DNA from: Hydrogenophaga sp. PBL-H3
GTDB lineage: Bacteria; Pseudomonadota; Gammaproteobacteria; Burkholderiales; Burkholderiaceae_C
NCBI RefSeq assembly: GCF_010104355.1
Contig: NZ_CP044972.1
Location: 3,472,001-3,536,000 of the forward strand
DNA length: 64,000 nt
Reading direction: 5' to 3'
The number at the start of each line of letters is the position of its first letter. The stretch's first letter is position 1. Below, piece after piece: positions 45,053-55,926 of the stretch. The notes beneath the pieces were generated by a model. The model searched no databases. It saw only the letters and a list, made by a program, of their open reading frames with translations, and was not told where the DNA came from. A program made the position numbers and the translations under genes.

Positions 45053-45265
45053 ATGTCCTTCTTTGCCCGCCCGCACTACAAGTCCGACGCCACGCAGTTC
45101 ATCGAGAAACTCAAGGCAGACAAGCCCGGGCTGGAACAGTCGCAACGCCAGGGCCGCTCCCTCCTGTGGGACAAGGAGATCGACCGCAGTTTCCAGGCCG
45201 AGGCCGAAACCGCCCGTGTGCCGCAGCAGCCCTACGTCTACCAGACCGGCTCGGATCACAGCTGA
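45053..45265 (+). CDS. DUF3460 family protein
   Basis: A 70-residue conserved protein of Burkholderiales with no known role. The sequence SFFARPHYKSDATQFIEKLK and the end VPQQPYVYQTGSDH are typical. It is hydrophilic with no signal peptide. It lies 27 bases before scpA, a neighbour it keeps in many genomes of the order. Confidence 0.87.
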   Translation: MSFFARPHYKSDATQFIEKLKADKPGLEQSQRQGRSLLWDKEIDRSFQAEAETARVPQQPYVYQTGSDHS

Positions 45266-45291
45266 ACTGACGGCGCTCACGCCACAGCGAC

Positions 45292-46143
45292 ATGGGCAAC
45301 GAGGTCCACACACTCGACGAACCGCCTCAAGGGCTGGACGCGGTGCTGCCCACGGTGGTCGACCACGTGGCGCTGGCGCGCTTGTACGGCGAACCGCTGT
45401 TCGCCATGCCGCGCGACCTCTACATCCCGCCGGACGCGCTGCAGATTTTTCTCGAAGCCTTTGAGGGCCCGCTGGACCTGCTGCTGTACCTGATCCGCAA
45501 GCAGAACTTCAACATCCTCGACATCCCGATGGCGGCGGTGACCCGCCAGTACCTCACCTATGTGGACGAGATCCGGGCCAACAACCTGGAGCTGGCGGCC
45601 GAGTACCTGCTGATGGCAGCCATGCTGATCGAGATCAAGTCGCGCATGCTGCTGCCGCCCAAGAAGACGGCCGAGGGCGAAGAAGCCGAAGACCCGCGCG
45701 CCGAGCTGGTGCGCCGCCTGCTCGAATACGAACAGATGAAGCTGGCCGCCCAGCGCCTGGCCGACGCACCACAGTACGGCCGTGATTTCCTGCGTGCCCA
45801 GGTGTATGTGGAGCAGGCACTGGCGCCGCGCTTCCCCGACGTGAGCGCGCTCGACCTGCAAAGCGCCTGGCGCGACATCTTAAAGCGCGCCAAGCTCGTG
45901 CAGCACCACAAGATCAGCCGCGAGGAACTCTCGGTGCGCGAGCACATGAGCATCGTGCTGCGCCGCCTGCAGGGCCGCAAGTTCGTCGAATTCGGTGACC
46001 TGTTCGATCCTGAAAAGGGCTCACCCGTGCTGGTCGTCACGTTCATTGCGATGCTGGAACTGGCCAAAGAGACGCTCATTGAACTGACCCAGGCCGAGGC
46101 CTTCGCCCCCATTTATGTCCGCCTGGCTTACACGCCGAGCTAG
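45292..46143 (+). CDS. scpA: Segregation and condensation protein A
   Basis: A 283-residue kleisin subunit of the SMC-ScpAB condensin that organises the chromosome. The N-terminal domain has LEAFEGPLDLLLYLIRKQN and the C-terminal winged helix LAKETLIELTQAEAFAPIYV. The first 45 residues are an extension common in the order. No scpB gene is adjacent in the window. It follows DUF3460 and is 12 bases before nadB. Confidence 0.94.
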   Translation: MGNEVHTLDEPPQGLDAVLPTVVDHVALARLYGEPLFAMPRDLYIPPDALQIFLEAFEGPLDLLLYLIRKQNFNILDIPMAAVTRQYLTYVDEIRANNLELAAEYLLMAAMLIEIKSRMLLPPKKTAEGEEAEDPRAELVRRLLEYEQMKLAAQRLADAPQYGRDFLRAQVYVEQALAPRFPDVSALDLQSAWRDILKRAKLVQHHKISREELSVREHMSIVLRRLQGRKFVEFGDLFDPEKGSPVLVVTFIAMLELAKETLIELTQAEAFAPIYVRLAYTPS

Positions 46144-46155
46144 CTTTTTCCACAC

Positions 46156-47763
46156 ATGACCGATCTTCACCGCTTCGACGTCCTCATCATCGGCAGCGGC
46201 CTGGCCGGTCTGACCGCAGCGCTGCACCTGTCCACCACCCACCGCGTGGCCGTGGTCACCAAGCGCGCCCTGCTCGATGGATCGAGCAACTGGGCACAAG
46301 GGGGTATTGCGGCGGTGCTGGCCGAGGGCGACAGCCTGGCCTCGCACGTCGACGACACCCTGGTGGCCGGCGCCGGTCTGTGCGACCTTGAAGCCACGCA
46401 GTTCACGGTGGAGAACGCGCCCGCGGCCATCGCCTGGCTGCAAGAACTCGGCGTGCCTTTTTCGCTGGAGCACGGCGAACTGCACCTCACGCGCGAAGGC
46501 GGTCACAGCCACCGGCGCATCGTGCACGCGGCCGATGCCACGGGTGCTGCGGTGCAGGCCACGCTGGTCGAGCGCGTACGCAACACACCCGCCATCCAGG
46601 TGTTCGAGCACCACATGCTGGTCGACCTGATCACCGACCGCAAGCTGACCGGCCACGATCCAGCCCGCCAGGTCGCCGAACGCTGCTTCGGTGCCTACGT
46701 ACTGGACACCGTGCGCGACGAGGTGGTCACCTTCAGCGCCGCCCACACCGTGCTGGCCACGGGCGGTGCGGGCAAGGTCTACCTCTACACCACCAACCCC
46801 GACACCGCCACCGGTGACGGCATTGCCGCAGGCTGGCGAGCAGGCTGCCAGGTGGGCAACATGGAGTTCATCCAGTTCCACCCGACCTGCCTCTACCACC
46901 CGCATGCCAAGAGCTTTCTGATCACCGAGGCCGTGCGCGGTGAAGGCGGCCTGCTCAAGCTGCCACCGCACCTGGGTGGTCACCGCTTCATGCCCGATCA
47001 CGACCCGCGAGCCGAGCTCGCACCGCGCGACGTGGTGGCGCGCGCGATCGACTTCGAAATGAAGAAACACGGGCTGGATTGCGTGCACCTGGACATCTCG
47101 CACCAGCCGCCCGAGTTCCTGCAAGAGCACTTCCCCAACATCCTGGCGCGCTGCGCCGAGCTGGGCATCGACATCGCGAAGGAGCCGATTCCCGTGGTGC
47201 CAGCGGCCCACTACACCTGCGGCGGCCTGGTGACCGACCTCGGTGGCCGAACCGACATCGCCGGCCTGTACGCCGTGGGTGAAACCACCTGCACCGGTCT
47301 GCACGGGGCCAACCGCCTGGCGAGCAATTCGCTGGTGGAGTGCATGGTGTTTGCGCAGGGCGCGGTGAACGCGATCCGCTCGGCGACCAGCACCGATGCG
47401 CCGGCCATGCCACTGTGGGACGACAGCCGCGTGACCGACGCCGACGAGCAGGTGGTGATTTCACACAACTGGGACGAGCTTCGCCGCTTCATGTGGGACT
47501 ACGTGGGCATCGTGCGCACCAACAAGCGCCTGGAGCGGGCGGCGCACCGCATCTCGTTGCTGCAGGCGGAAATTCACGAGTTCTATTCGCAGTTCCACGT
47601 CACGCGAGACCTGCTGGAGCTGCGCAACCTGGTGCAGGTGGCCGACCTGATCGTGATGTCAGCCATGCTGCGGCACGAGAGCCGCGGCCTGCACTTCAGC
47701 CGCGACTACCCGGAACTTCTGCCCGTGGCGAAACCGACCATCCTGGTGCCACCGGCCAGGTGA
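46156..47763 (+). CDS. nadB: L-aspartate oxidase
   Basis: A 535-residue flavoenzyme that makes iminoaspartate, the first step of de novo NAD synthesis. The FAD motif [13 protein letters not shown] is at the N terminus. Further signatures are [35 protein letters not shown] and [22 protein letters not shown]. The product goes to quinolinate synthase NadA, encoded close by on the other strand with nadC, so the whole quinolinate branch is clustered here. Confidence 0.97.
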   Translation: MTDLHRFDVLIIGSGLAGLTAALHLSTTHRVAVVTKRALLDGSSNWAQGGIAAVLAEGDSLASHVDDTLVAGAGLCDLEATQFTVENAPAAIAWLQELGVPFSLEHGELHLTREGGHSHRRIVHAADATGAAVQATLVERVRNTPAIQVFEHHMLVDLITDRKLTGHDPARQVAERCFGAYVLDTVRDEVVTFSAAHTVLATGGAGKVYLYTTNPDTATGDGIAAGWRAGCQVGNMEFIQFHPTCLYHPHAKSFLITEAVRGEGGLLKLPPHLGGHRFMPDHDPRAELAPRDVVARAIDFEMKKHGLDCVHLDISHQPPEFLQEHFPNILARCAELGIDIAKEPIPVVPAAHYTCGGLVTDLGGRTDIAGLYAVGETTCTGLHGANRLASNSLVECMVFAQGAVNAIRSATSTDAPAMPLWDDSRVTDADEQVVISHNWDELRRFMWDYVGIVRTNKRLERAAHRISLLQAEIHEFYSQFHVTRDLLELRNLVQVADLIVMSAMLRHESRGLHFSRDYPELLPVAKPTILVPPAR

Positions 47764-48035
47764 TGGATCCCTGCGCGCTGCGCGGGTCGCTCCGCGGGTT
47801 GCAAGCAGCCTTGACGTGGGCCGGCAATGGTGGAACAGTCGTTGCCCGAAATCTGGAGGCTTGAGACCATGCGCCAAGGTCCTGTGCCGCTCCTTGACCG
47901 GCTCCGTCACTCCGCGGTGAATCAACACATCACCGCGCACGATTCCGACTTGCCCGGAGCGTCCAGCGCCGCCGACGGGATGTAGCTCGCACCCTTGCCA
48001 ATGGATCACTCCGCCTGAACCCACCGGAGAACGCC

Positions 48036-48443
48036 ATGAACACCACACGACACGAGGACCGGAGCGTCACCGAGCGGCTTTGCCGCGCGATCAGGGGGCG
48101 ACGTTCGTCGGCGATGAAGGCCGCCGCCGCCGTGCTGATCGTCGCCGGCGTGGCAGGCTGGTCCGCGCCGACCAGCGCGCAATCGACCACTGGCGCCGAA
48201 TGGCCCCTGGAAGAGATCGAGAAGGCCTTCTGGGCCTGCGACTACGCGGCGTCGACCCGCCTCGTCGAGATGGGCTCTGCGATCGCCTGCAGCCGCCTCA
48301 CCGAGGCGCTGAGGCAGCTCAAGTTCGATGGTGACTTCAATGCCATGCTGAACTGGTGGCAGCAACACAAGGAGGCCGAGCACCGGGCGCTCGCCAAGGC
48401 CGGCGGCGCGTCCCTGCCGCGCTCGGCGCCGTCGGCGCGATGA
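48036..48443 (+). CDS. Hypothetical secreted protein
   Basis: A 135-residue protein I do not recognise. A hydrophobic segment (KAAAAVLIVAGVAGWSAPTSAQS) looks like a signal peptide preceded by a long basic N-region of about 26 residues; an ATG at 48114 would give a standard signal but has no ribosome site. The mature part has two Cys (FWACDYAAST, AIACSRL) that could form a disulfide. GGAG lies eight bases before the ATG at 48036. It is convergent with nadA. Confidence 0.65.
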   Translation: MNTTRHEDRSVTERLCRAIRGRRSSAMKAAAAVLIVAGVAGWSAPTSAQSTTGAEWPLEEIEKAFWACDYAASTRLVEMGSAIACSRLTEALRQLKFDGDFNAMLNWWQQHKEAEHRALAKAGGASLPRSAPSAR

Positions 48444-48447
48444 CCGT

Positions 48448-49554
48448 TCAGGCAGCGCCGATGTTCGGCACCAGCGCGCCAGGATTCTGACCACTTCGCT
48501 GTGCGCCGGTGAACGCCAGCATGCGATCAATCGGCAACCGCGCCCGGGGAATCAGCGCTGGGTCCACATGGATTTCATTCAGACCCTTCTCCAGAATCTG
48601 AGCCACGCCGGCCAGCCCGTTCATGGCCATCCACGGGCAATGCGCACAGCTCTTGCAGGTGGCACTGTTGCCGGCGGTGGGCGCTTCGATGAACACCTTG
48701 CCCGGATTCTGCTGGCGCAGCATGTGCATCATGCCGTTGTCGGTGGCCACGATGAACTCGGGTGCGTCCATCTCGCGCGCCGCGCGCAGGATGGCCGAAG
48801 TCGAGCCCACCGAGTCGGCCAGCGCGATCACGTCGGCAGGGCTCTCCGGGTGCACCAGCACCTTGGCCTTCGGGTGCTCCTTCTTCAGCGCCTGCAGTTC
48901 GAACGCCTTGAACTCGTCGTGCACGATGCACGAGCCGCCCCACATCACCATGTCGGCGCCGGTTTCGCGCTGGATGTAGCCGCCCAGGTGCTTGTCGGGC
49001 GCCCACAGGATCTTGTGGCCCTTGTCCTTCAGGGCGCTCACGATGTCGAGCGCGCAACTCGACGTGACCAGCCAGTCGGAACGGGCCTTCACCGCCGCGC
49101 TGGTGTTGGCGTAAACCACCACGGTGCGGTCCGGGTGGGCATCGCAGAAGGCGCTGAACTCGTCAATCGGGCAGCCCAGGTCCAGCGAGCAGTTGGCGTC
49201 CAGGTCGGGCATGAGCACGGTTTTCTCCGGGCTCAGGATCTTGGCCGTCTCGCCCATGAAGCGCACACCCGAGACGATCAGGGTCTGCGCGGCATGGTCG
49301 CGACCGAAGCGCGCCATCTCCAGCGAGTCGCTCACGATGCCACCGGTCTCGATCGCCAGGTCCTGCAGATCCGGGTGCACGTAGTAGTGCGACACCATCA
49401 CCGCATTGCGCTCTTTCAGCAGGCGGCGGATCTTGTCTTTCAGCTCGGCGCGTTGTTTGGGACCGGGCTCCACCGGCACGCGTGCCCAGGCGTGTTGCGT
49501 GGGACAGGCGGGTTGTTCGTATTCGACGTCGATGACGCTGGTTTCGGTGTTCAT
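48448..49554 (-). CDS. nadA: Quinolinate synthase
   Basis: A 368-residue [4Fe-4S] enzyme that condenses iminoaspartate with dihydroxyacetone phosphate to quinolinate. Cluster cysteines are in [25 protein letters not shown] and [16 protein letters not shown]. The N-terminal [16 protein letters not shown] is the usual first-domain motif. It is 20 bases before nadC on the same strand, and these two act after NadB. Confidence 0.97.
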   Translation of the reverse strand: MNTETSVIDVEYEQPACPTQHAWARVPVEPGPKQRAELKDKIRRLLKERNAVMVSHYYVHPDLQDLAIETGGIVSDSLEMARFGRDHAAQTLIVSGVRFMGETAKILSPEKTVLMPDLDANCSLDLGCPIDEFSAFCDAHPDRTVVVYANTSAAVKARSDWLVTSSCALDIVSALKDKGHKILWAPDKHLGGYIQRETGADMVMWGGSCIVHDEFKAFELQALKKEHPKAKVLVHPESPADVIALADSVGSTSAILRAAREMDAPEFIVATDNGMMHMLRQQNPGKVFIEAPTAGNSATCKSCAHCPWMAMNGLAGVAQILEKGLNEIHVDPALIPRARLPIDRMLAFTGAQRSGQNPGALVPNIGAA

Positions 49555-49574
49555 GGTTTGTCCTTCGCGAGGCC

Positions 49575-50438
49575 TCAGAACGCCTCGAATCGCATGGAGA
49601 AATCGACGGCCTTCACATCCTTTGTGAGGGCGCCGATGGAAATGCGGTCCACGCCGGTCTCGGCCAGCGCGCGCACGGTCTGCAGGTTCACGCCACCAGA
49701 GATCTCCAGCACCGCGCGGCCTGCGTTGCGTCGCACTGCTTCCTGCAAGGTGGGGATGTCCATGTTGTCGAGCAAGACCATGGTGGCGCCGCAGGTCAGG
49801 GCCTCGTCGAGCTGCGTCAGTGTTTCCACCTCGATCTCGACAAAACGCGCCTGGGGCGCGGTCTCGCGCACCCGCTGCAGTACCTGCGCAACGCCGCCAG
49901 CCGCGGCGATGTGATTTTCCTTGATCAGCACCGCGTCATACAGGCCGATGCGGTGGTTCACGCCACCACCGGTCTTCACCGCGTATTTCTGCGCCAGCCG
50001 CAAGCCTGGCAAGGTCTTGCGCGTGTCCACGATCTGCGCGCGTGTGCCCACCACTGCGTCCACAAACACCGCTGTCTTGGTGGCCACGGCCGAGAGCAGT
50101 TGAAGAAAGTTGAGCGCGGTGCGCTCGGCGGTGAGCAGCGGTTGCGCCCGCCCTTCGATGGTGAGCACGGTCTGGTCGGGCGCACAACGCTGGCCCTCGG
50201 TCACATGCCAGGTCAGCCGGGCCCGAGAGTCCAGCGCCAGCACGGCCGCCTCGACCCACGGCGTGCCGCAGATCACCGCCGATTCGCGCGCCAGGATGCG
50301 CGCGCGCGCCGGCTTGGTGGCGTCCACCAGCGCGGCGGTCAGGTCACCCCCGTCCACGTCTTCAGCGAGGGCCAGCGCCACATCGCGCAAGGCCAGTTCC
50401 TGCAGGTCTTGGGGGGTGAATTCAGAGAGGTGTTTCAT
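49575..50438 (-). CDS. nadC: Nicotinate-nucleotide pyrophosphorylase (carboxylating)
   Basis: A 287-residue quinolinate phosphoribosyltransferase that makes nicotinate mononucleotide. Motifs include [13 protein letters not shown], the substrate loop [20 protein letters not shown] and [14 protein letters not shown]. The ATG at 50438 gives [10 protein letters not shown]. It precedes nadA on the minus strand and is divergent from panB. Confidence 0.96.
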   Translation of the reverse strand: MKHLSEFTPQDLQELALRDVALALAEDVDGGDLTAALVDATKPARARILARESAVICGTPWVEAAVLALDSRARLTWHVTEGQRCAPDQTVLTIEGRAQPLLTAERTALNFLQLLSAVATKTAVFVDAVVGTRAQIVDTRKTLPGLRLAQKYAVKTGGGVNHRIGLYDAVLIKENHIAAAGGVAQVLQRVRETAPQARFVEIEVETLTQLDEALTCGATMVLLDNMDIPTLQEAVRRNAGRAVLEISGGVNLQTVRALAETGVDRISIGALTKDVKAVDFSMRFEAF

Positions 50439-50510
50439 GGGCCGCAAGCATACCGGGATGGTCTATAGTCCCGCATTCTCACCCACCCCTGAAACACGCG
50501 GGACCCCAGC

Positions 50511-51398
50511 ATGAGCACCCCCACCCCCTCCGCGCCCATGGCCACCCCATATGGCACGCTGCCCACGGCCTCGCCGCTTCCCCAGCGCAAACCCGTGAGC
50601 CTGCCGCGCCTGGCCGAAATGCGCGAGCGCGGCGAGAAGATCACCATGCTCACCGCTTACGACGCCACCTTTGCCGCCGTGGCCGACGCGGCGGGCGTGG
50701 AGTGCATCCTGGTTGGCGATTCGCTGGGCATGGTGTGCCAGGGCCTGGCCAGCACCGCCGGCGTGACGCTGGAGACGATGGCCTACCACGTTGAAAGTGT
50801 GGCGCGTGGTCTGCGCCGAGTGCAAGCCACGGCCTGGCTGCTGGGCGACCTGCCCTTCGGCAGCTACCACGAATCGAAAGAACAGGCCATGCGCAGCGCG
50901 GCCCAGCTGGTGCACGCCGGTGCACACATGGTCAAGCTGGAAGGCGGGGGCTGGACGGCGGAGACCGTGCGCTTTCTGGTCGAGCGCGGCATCCCGGTGT
51001 GCGCGCACCTGGGCCTGACACCGCAGACGGTGCATGCGCTGGGCGGCTACCGTGTGCAGGGCCGCGGCGACGCGGCCGCCCTGGTGCTCAAACGCCACGC
51101 CCTCGAACTGCAGGACGCCGGTGCCACCATGGTCGTGCTGGAAATGGTGCCTGCCGCCCTGTCAGCCGAGATCACGCGCCAGCTCCCCACCTGCCACACC
51201 ATCGGCATCGGCGCTGGCCAGGGCACGGCAGGCCAGGTGCTGGTGATGCACGACATGCTAGGTGTCAATCTCGGCAAGAACCCGAAGTTCGTGCGCAACT
51301 TCATGGAGGGCGCCGGCAGCGTGCGCGACGCCATGGCGGCTTACGTGGCAGCCGTGAAAAATGGGACCTTTCCCGACGCCGCTCTGCACGCCTGGTGA
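50511..51398 (+). CDS. panB: 3-methyl-2-oxobutanoate hydroxymethyltransferase
   Basis: A 295-residue TIM-barrel enzyme making ketopantoate, the first step of pantothenate synthesis. Motifs are [31 protein letters not shown] (metal site) and [20 protein letters not shown]. The N-terminal 25 residues are an extension rich in Pro and Thr. It precedes panC on the same strand; a hairpin repeat copy lies between. Confidence 0.96.
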   Translation: MSTPTPSAPMATPYGTLPTASPLPQRKPVSLPRLAEMRERGEKITMLTAYDATFAAVADAAGVECILVGDSLGMVCQGLASTAGVTLETMAYHVESVARGLRRVQATAWLLGDLPFGSYHESKEQAMRSAAQLVHAGAHMVKLEGGGWTAETVRFLVERGIPVCAHLGLTPQTVHALGGYRVQGRGDAAALVLKRHALELQDAGATMVVLEMVPAALSAEITRQLPTCHTIGIGAGQGTAGQVLVMHDMLGVNLGKNPKFVRNFMEGAGSVRDAMAAYVAAVKNGTFPDAALHAW

Positions 51399-52319
<921 letters not shown>

Positions 52320-52336
52320 GACCGGGAGGTTTGACC

Positions 52337-52582
52337 GTGCTCCAGCTGCGCCCCAACTGCGAATGTTGCAACCGCGACCTGCCCAACGAATCGCTGGACG
52401 CGCGCATCTGCACATTCGAGTGCACCTTCTGCAGTGACTGTGCCGAGACCCGGCTGAGCAACACCTGTCCGAACTGCGGCGGAGAACTGGTGCGCCGCCC
52501 GCGCCGTCCGGCAGCGGCGCTGGCACGCAACCCTGCATCGACCGAGCGGGTGTTCAAGCCGGCGGGTTGTGCGGCGCCTTGA
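52337..52582 (+). CDS. DUF1272 domain zinc-ribbon-like protein
   Basis: An 81-residue protein with seven Cys in the pattern LRPNCECCNRDLPNES, ICTFECTFCSDCAETR and TCPNCGGEL, which suggests two metal sites. This is the DUF1272 signature. I chose the GTG at 52337, with GGGAGG seven bases upstream, since MLQLRPNCECC is the usual start; a TTG at 52331 touches the ribosome site. The function is unknown. It follows panC directly. Confidence 0.85.
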   Translation: MLQLRPNCECCNRDLPNESLDARICTFECTFCSDCAETRLSNTCPNCGGELVRRPRRPAAALARNPASTERVFKPAGCAAP

Positions 52583-52615
52583 ACCGGCTCCAGACCAGGC
52601 GACTTGCCCGGTCCG

Positions 52616-53638
52616 TTACAGCAGTTCGTCCTTGGGGTCGCGGCCCATGAGCATGGCCACGGCCTGCACGGGCAACAGAGAACCATCCAGCAGGGCCACC
52701 ACCGCATCGCTGATGGGCATGTCCACACCGAGCGAGCGCGCACGTTGGGCCACGGTGCGCGCGCTGTAAACACCCTCGGCCACATGGCCCAGCGAATCCA
52801 CCGCCTGCTGCAAGGTCATGCCCTGGGCCAGCAATTGACCCACTTTGCGGTTGCGAGACAGGTCACCGGTGGCGGTGAGCACCAGATCGCCCAGGCCCGA
52901 GAGGCCCATGAAGGTTTCGGCCTTGGCGCCCAAGGCCAGGCCCAGGCGCGTCATCTCGGCCAGGCCTCGGGTGACGAGCGCGGCGCGTGCGTTCAGGCCC
53001 AGCCCGAGCCCATCGCACAGGCCGGTGGCGATGGCCAGCACGTTTTTCACCGCGCCCCCCACCTCCACGCCCACGATGTCGTCGTTGGCGTACACCCGCA
53101 AAGTGGGGCTGTGGAACGCGGCGACGAGCGTGTCGCGCACGCTGGCGTGCTCGCTGGCGGCCACCAGGGCGGTGGGTTGGCCACGCGCCACCTCCAGCGC
53201 AAAACTCGGCCCGCTCAACACGCCGGCCTTGAGCTCGGGAGCGACCTGGGTGCGAACCTCGTGGCCCAACAGGCCGGTGGGGTGGGCTTGGTCCAGCGGG
53301 GCTTCAAAGCCCTTGCACAGCCAGGCCACCGGCGTGCGCTGGCCAGCCAGCAGCGCCAGCATGTCTCGCAAGCCCGCCATGGGCGTGCCGACGATCACGA
53401 GGTCGGCGCTGGTGAGCAAGACTGAACCACTGTGCAGCGAGCCGGTGGCGATCTCCAGCGTCTGCGGCACCGCCACCCCACTCAGATAACGGCGGTTTTC
53501 ACGGTGCTGGCGGAGGTCGTCGGCCTGGCCGGCATCGCGCGCCCACAGCGTGACGCGCCGCGACGCTGCGGCTTGCGTGGCCGCGCTGATGGCCAGAGCG
53601 GTGCCCCAGGCGCCCGCTCCGAGCACGACGATGTTCAT
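52616..53638 (-). CDS. gpsA: Glycerol-3-phosphate dehydrogenase [NAD(P)+]
   Basis: A 340-residue enzyme that reduces dihydroxyacetone phosphate to glycerol-3-phosphate for phospholipids. The dinucleotide motif is [12 protein letters not shown] at the N terminus. Catalytic Lys lies in [21 protein letters not shown], with further signature [14 protein letters not shown]. The start MNIVVLGAG is canonical. It is the last gene of the rhodanese-grxC-secB-gpsA group. Confidence 0.97.
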   Translation of the reverse strand: MNIVVLGAGAWGTALAISAATQAAASRRVTLWARDAGQADDLRQHRENRRYLSGVAVPQTLEIATGSLHSGSVLLTSADLVIVGTPMAGLRDMLALLAGQRTPVAWLCKGFEAPLDQAHPTGLLGHEVRTQVAPELKAGVLSGPSFALEVARGQPTALVAASEHASVRDTLVAAFHSPTLRVYANDDIVGVEVGGAVKNVLAIATGLCDGLGLGLNARAALVTRGLAEMTRLGLALGAKAETFMGLSGLGDLVLTATGDLSRNRKVGQLLAQGMTLQQAVDSLGHVAEGVYSARTVAQRARSLGVDMPISDAVVALLDGSLLPVQAVAMLMGRDPKDELL

Positions 53639-53660
53639 CGGGCCAGTGCCGGGCAAGGCC

Positions 53661-54119
53661 TTATTGCGTGACGATGCGGGGAGCGTCGGCGGCAGCCTGC
53701 GCCTGCTGCTGCTCGTACATGGCCTGGAAGTTGATCTCGGCCAGGTGCACGGGCGGGAAACCACCGCGCTGGATGATGTCGGCCACGTTGCTGCGCAGGT
53801 ACGGATACACGATCTGCGGGCAGGCGATGCCCATGATCGGGCCCATTTGCTCTTGGGGCAGGTTGCGGATTTCGAAGATACCGGCTTGTTTGGCCTCGAC
53901 CAGGAACACGGTCCGGTCCTTGATCTTGGTCGTGACAGTGGCTGTCACGCAGACCTCGAACACGCCGTCGGCCGCCGGGCTGGCTTCCACACCGAGCTGG
54001 ATGTCCACCGTCGGCTGCTCCTGTTCCAGCAGGATGGCGGGCGAATTGGGCTGCTCAAGCGACGCTTCCTTGAGGTAGACGCGCTGGATCTGGAAGGTGG
54101 GTTCCTGGTTTTCTGCCAT
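53661..54119 (-). CDS. secB: Protein-export chaperone SecB
   Basis: A 152-residue tetrameric chaperone that keeps precursors unfolded and hands them to SecA. The sequence [19 protein letters not shown] and the C-terminal [19 protein letters not shown] are typical. It lies 22 bases before gpsA, an arrangement shared with many proteobacteria. A terminator-like hairpin lies upstream. Confidence 0.96.
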   Translation of the reverse strand: MAENQEPTFQIQRVYLKEASLEQPNSPAILLEQEQPTVDIQLGVEASPAADGVFEVCVTATVTTKIKDRTVFLVEAKQAGIFEIRNLPQEQMGPIMGIACPQIVYPYLRSNVADIIQRGGFPPVHLAEINFQAMYEQQQAQAAADAPRIVTQ

Positions 54120-54142
54120 GGTGTTGTCTCGAAGAGTGCAAT

Positions 54143-54182
54143 GAAAAAACAAACCCGCCGGGGGAGCGTTCCCGCGGCGGGC
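54143..54182 (-). terminator. Hairpin with U-tract between grxC and secB
   Basis: On the minus strand GCCCGCCG, a 14-base loop and CGGCGGGTTT are followed by GTTTTTTC. The loop contains further short pairing. It lies about 40 bases after grxC and 24 bases before the secB ATG, so it may limit read-through from grxC into secB. Confidence 0.7.
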
Positions 54183-54223
54183 ACTGGGCGAATTATGTCA
54201 GTCCGACAAGGCGGCTTGATGAC

Positions 54224-54481
54224 TCAGGCCTGCAGCATGGGCACCAGTCCACCGCGGCCGTCGAGCGCATGAAGATCGTCACAACCACCCACATGTTGCT
54301 CGCCAATGAAGATCTGCGGCACGCTGGTGCGCCCGGTGATGGCCTTCATCTGCGCACGCAGCTCGGGCTGCCCGTCGACAAAAACCTCTTCCAGATCGGC
54401 CACACCGTGCTTTTGCAACAAGGCCTTGGCGGCGCTGCAATACGGGCAGTAAGCACTGGTGAACATCTTGACTTTGGCCAT
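54224..54481 (-). CDS. grxC: Glutaredoxin 3
   Basis: An 85-residue thiol-disulfide reductase. The active site CPYC is in FTSAYCPYCSAAKALL near residue 12, and the cis-Pro loop is RTSVPQIFIGEQHVGGCDDLHAL. It uses glutathione to reduce protein disulfides in the cytoplasm. It is flanked by the rhodanese gene and secB, a common order in the group. Confidence 0.95.
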   Translation of the reverse strand: MAKVKMFTSAYCPYCSAAKALLQKHGVADLEEVFVDGQPELRAQMKAITGRTSVPQIFIGEQHVGGCDDLHALDGRGGLVPMLQA

Positions 54482-54521
54482 CGGATCCCTCTTGTCGGTG
54501 CGAAAAACGAAGCCGAAATGA

Positions 54522-54932
54522 TCAGGCTTTTTGCACCGGCAGGCTGGCTGCGCGCCATGCGCCCATGCCGCCCGTCAGGGATTGAGCGTTCTCGTAGCCC
54601 AGTTTCCTGGCAGTGGCCACGGCGCGATTGGCCTTGGACCCGTTGGAGCAGACCAGGATCAAGTGCATGGCCTTGTTCTTCACCGTGCCGGGCAGCTTGG
54701 CTTCCAGCTCGGACAGTGGCACGTTCTTGGCGCCGATCACGTGGCCTGCGGCAAATTCGGCAGGCTCGCTCACATCCACCACCACCGCCTTGTCGCGGTT
54801 CATGAGCTGCACGGCCTGCGCGCTGGTGAGCGTGCCGGCACGCGCGCCAGCAGACACCATGGGCCACAACAGCATGGCGCCCGACGACAACGCCACGGCC
54901 AGCAAAATCCAGTTATCGATGAAGAAACTCAC
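54522..54932 (-). CDS. Membrane-anchored rhodanese-like protein
   Basis: A 136-residue protein with one N-terminal membrane helix (NWILLAVALSSGAMLLWPMV) and a rhodanese domain at about residues 35-130. The active-site Cys is in ILVCSNGSKANRA, where the loop departs from the classic CRxGxR. It may carry sulfane sulfur at the membrane; the substrate is unknown. The GTG at 54932 has AAAGG upstream and gives the usual N terminus. It is divergent from gpmA. Confidence 0.87.
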   Translation of the reverse strand: MSFFIDNWILLAVALSSGAMLLWPMVSAGARAGTLTSAQAVQLMNRDKAVVVDVSEPAEFAAGHVIGAKNVPLSELEAKLPGTVKNKAMHLILVCSNGSKANRAVATARKLGYENAQSLTGGMGAWRAASLPVQKA

Positions 54933-55047
54933 GAGGACACCTTTCGAGTAAGCCCGCGATTTTAGAATGTCGGGCTGCACTGTGCCAAAGTGAACCGCCG
55001 TGCAGCCGACTTTCACCGCTCCCTCCCCCCAACGCCACCCCTTCCCC

Positions 55048-55791
55048 ATGCACAAACTCGTCCTGATTCGCCATGGCGAATCCACCTGGAACCTGGAAAA
55101 CCGATTCACCGGCTGGACCGATGTGGACCTCACACCGACCGGCCTGAACCAGGCCCTGGCCGCCGGTCGGCTGCTCAAGGCCGAGGGCTATGACTTCGAT
55201 CTGGCCTACACCAGTGTGCTCAAACGCGCCACGCGCACGCTGTGGCACGTGCTCGACGAAATGGACCGAACCTGGTTGCCGGTGGTGCACAGCTGGCGCC
55301 TCAACGAGCGCCACTACGGCGCACTGCAGGGCTTGAACAAGGCCGACACCGCCAAAAAGTACGGCGATGACCAGGTGCTGGTCTGGCGCCGCAGCTACGA
55401 CACGCCGCCACCCTCCCTGGAAGCCACCGACCCCCGCTGCGAGCGGGGTGACCGCCGATACGACCGCCTCAAACCTGAGGAAGTGCCGCTGACCGAGTGC
55501 CTCAAGGACACCGTGGCCCGTGTGCTGCCGTTCTGGAACGAAGCCATGGCACCCGCCATCAAGGCCGGCAAACGCGTGGTGGTGGCCGCCCACGGCAACA
55601 GCATCCGCGCGCTGGTGAAGTACCTCGACGGCATCGGCGACGACGACATCGTGGGCGTCAACATCCCCAACGGCATTCCGCTGGTCTACGAGCTCGACGC
55701 CGACCTCAAGCCGATCAAGAGCTACTACCTGGGCGACGCCGAGGCAGCGGCCCGCGCAGCCGCTGCGGTGGCGGCGCAAGGCAAGGCCTGA
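55048..55791 (+). CDS. gpmA: 2,3-bisphosphoglycerate-dependent phosphoglycerate mutase
   Basis: A 247-residue glycolytic enzyme interconverting 3- and 2-phosphoglycerate. The phospho-His is in [19 protein letters not shown], with the second His in [29 protein letters not shown] is also typical. The ATG at 55048 fits the family N terminus [10 protein letters not shown]. It is followed by the CtpA-type protease gene about 135 bases later. Confidence 0.96.
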   Translation: MHKLVLIRHGESTWNLENRFTGWTDVDLTPTGLNQALAAGRLLKAEGYDFDLAYTSVLKRATRTLWHVLDEMDRTWLPVVHSWRLNERHYGALQGLNKADTAKKYGDDQVLVWRRSYDTPPPSLEATDPRCERGDRRYDRLKPEEVPLTECLKDTVARVLPFWNEAMAPAIKAGKRVVVAAHGNSIRALVKYLDGIGDDDIVGVNIPNGIPLVYELDADLKPIKSYYLGDAEAAARAAAAVAAQGKA

Positions 55792-55926
55792 CAACCGGCG
55801 ATCGGGACGGCCCGGGCGCCGGGCCGGGCATTGGGGAACCGAACCGATTCCCGATGCTCATAGGTGTATATTGACCCGCGTCCGGGTCAGGTAGCCCGGC
55901 ATGGGCGTCATTACTGGGGTAATTCA

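Noticed and set aside
47764..48035. Gap between nadB and the small secreted protein gene as a possible gene remnant or RNA gene
   Set aside because: No reading frame with homology, no strong hairpin with a U-run and no tRNA-like pattern was seen.
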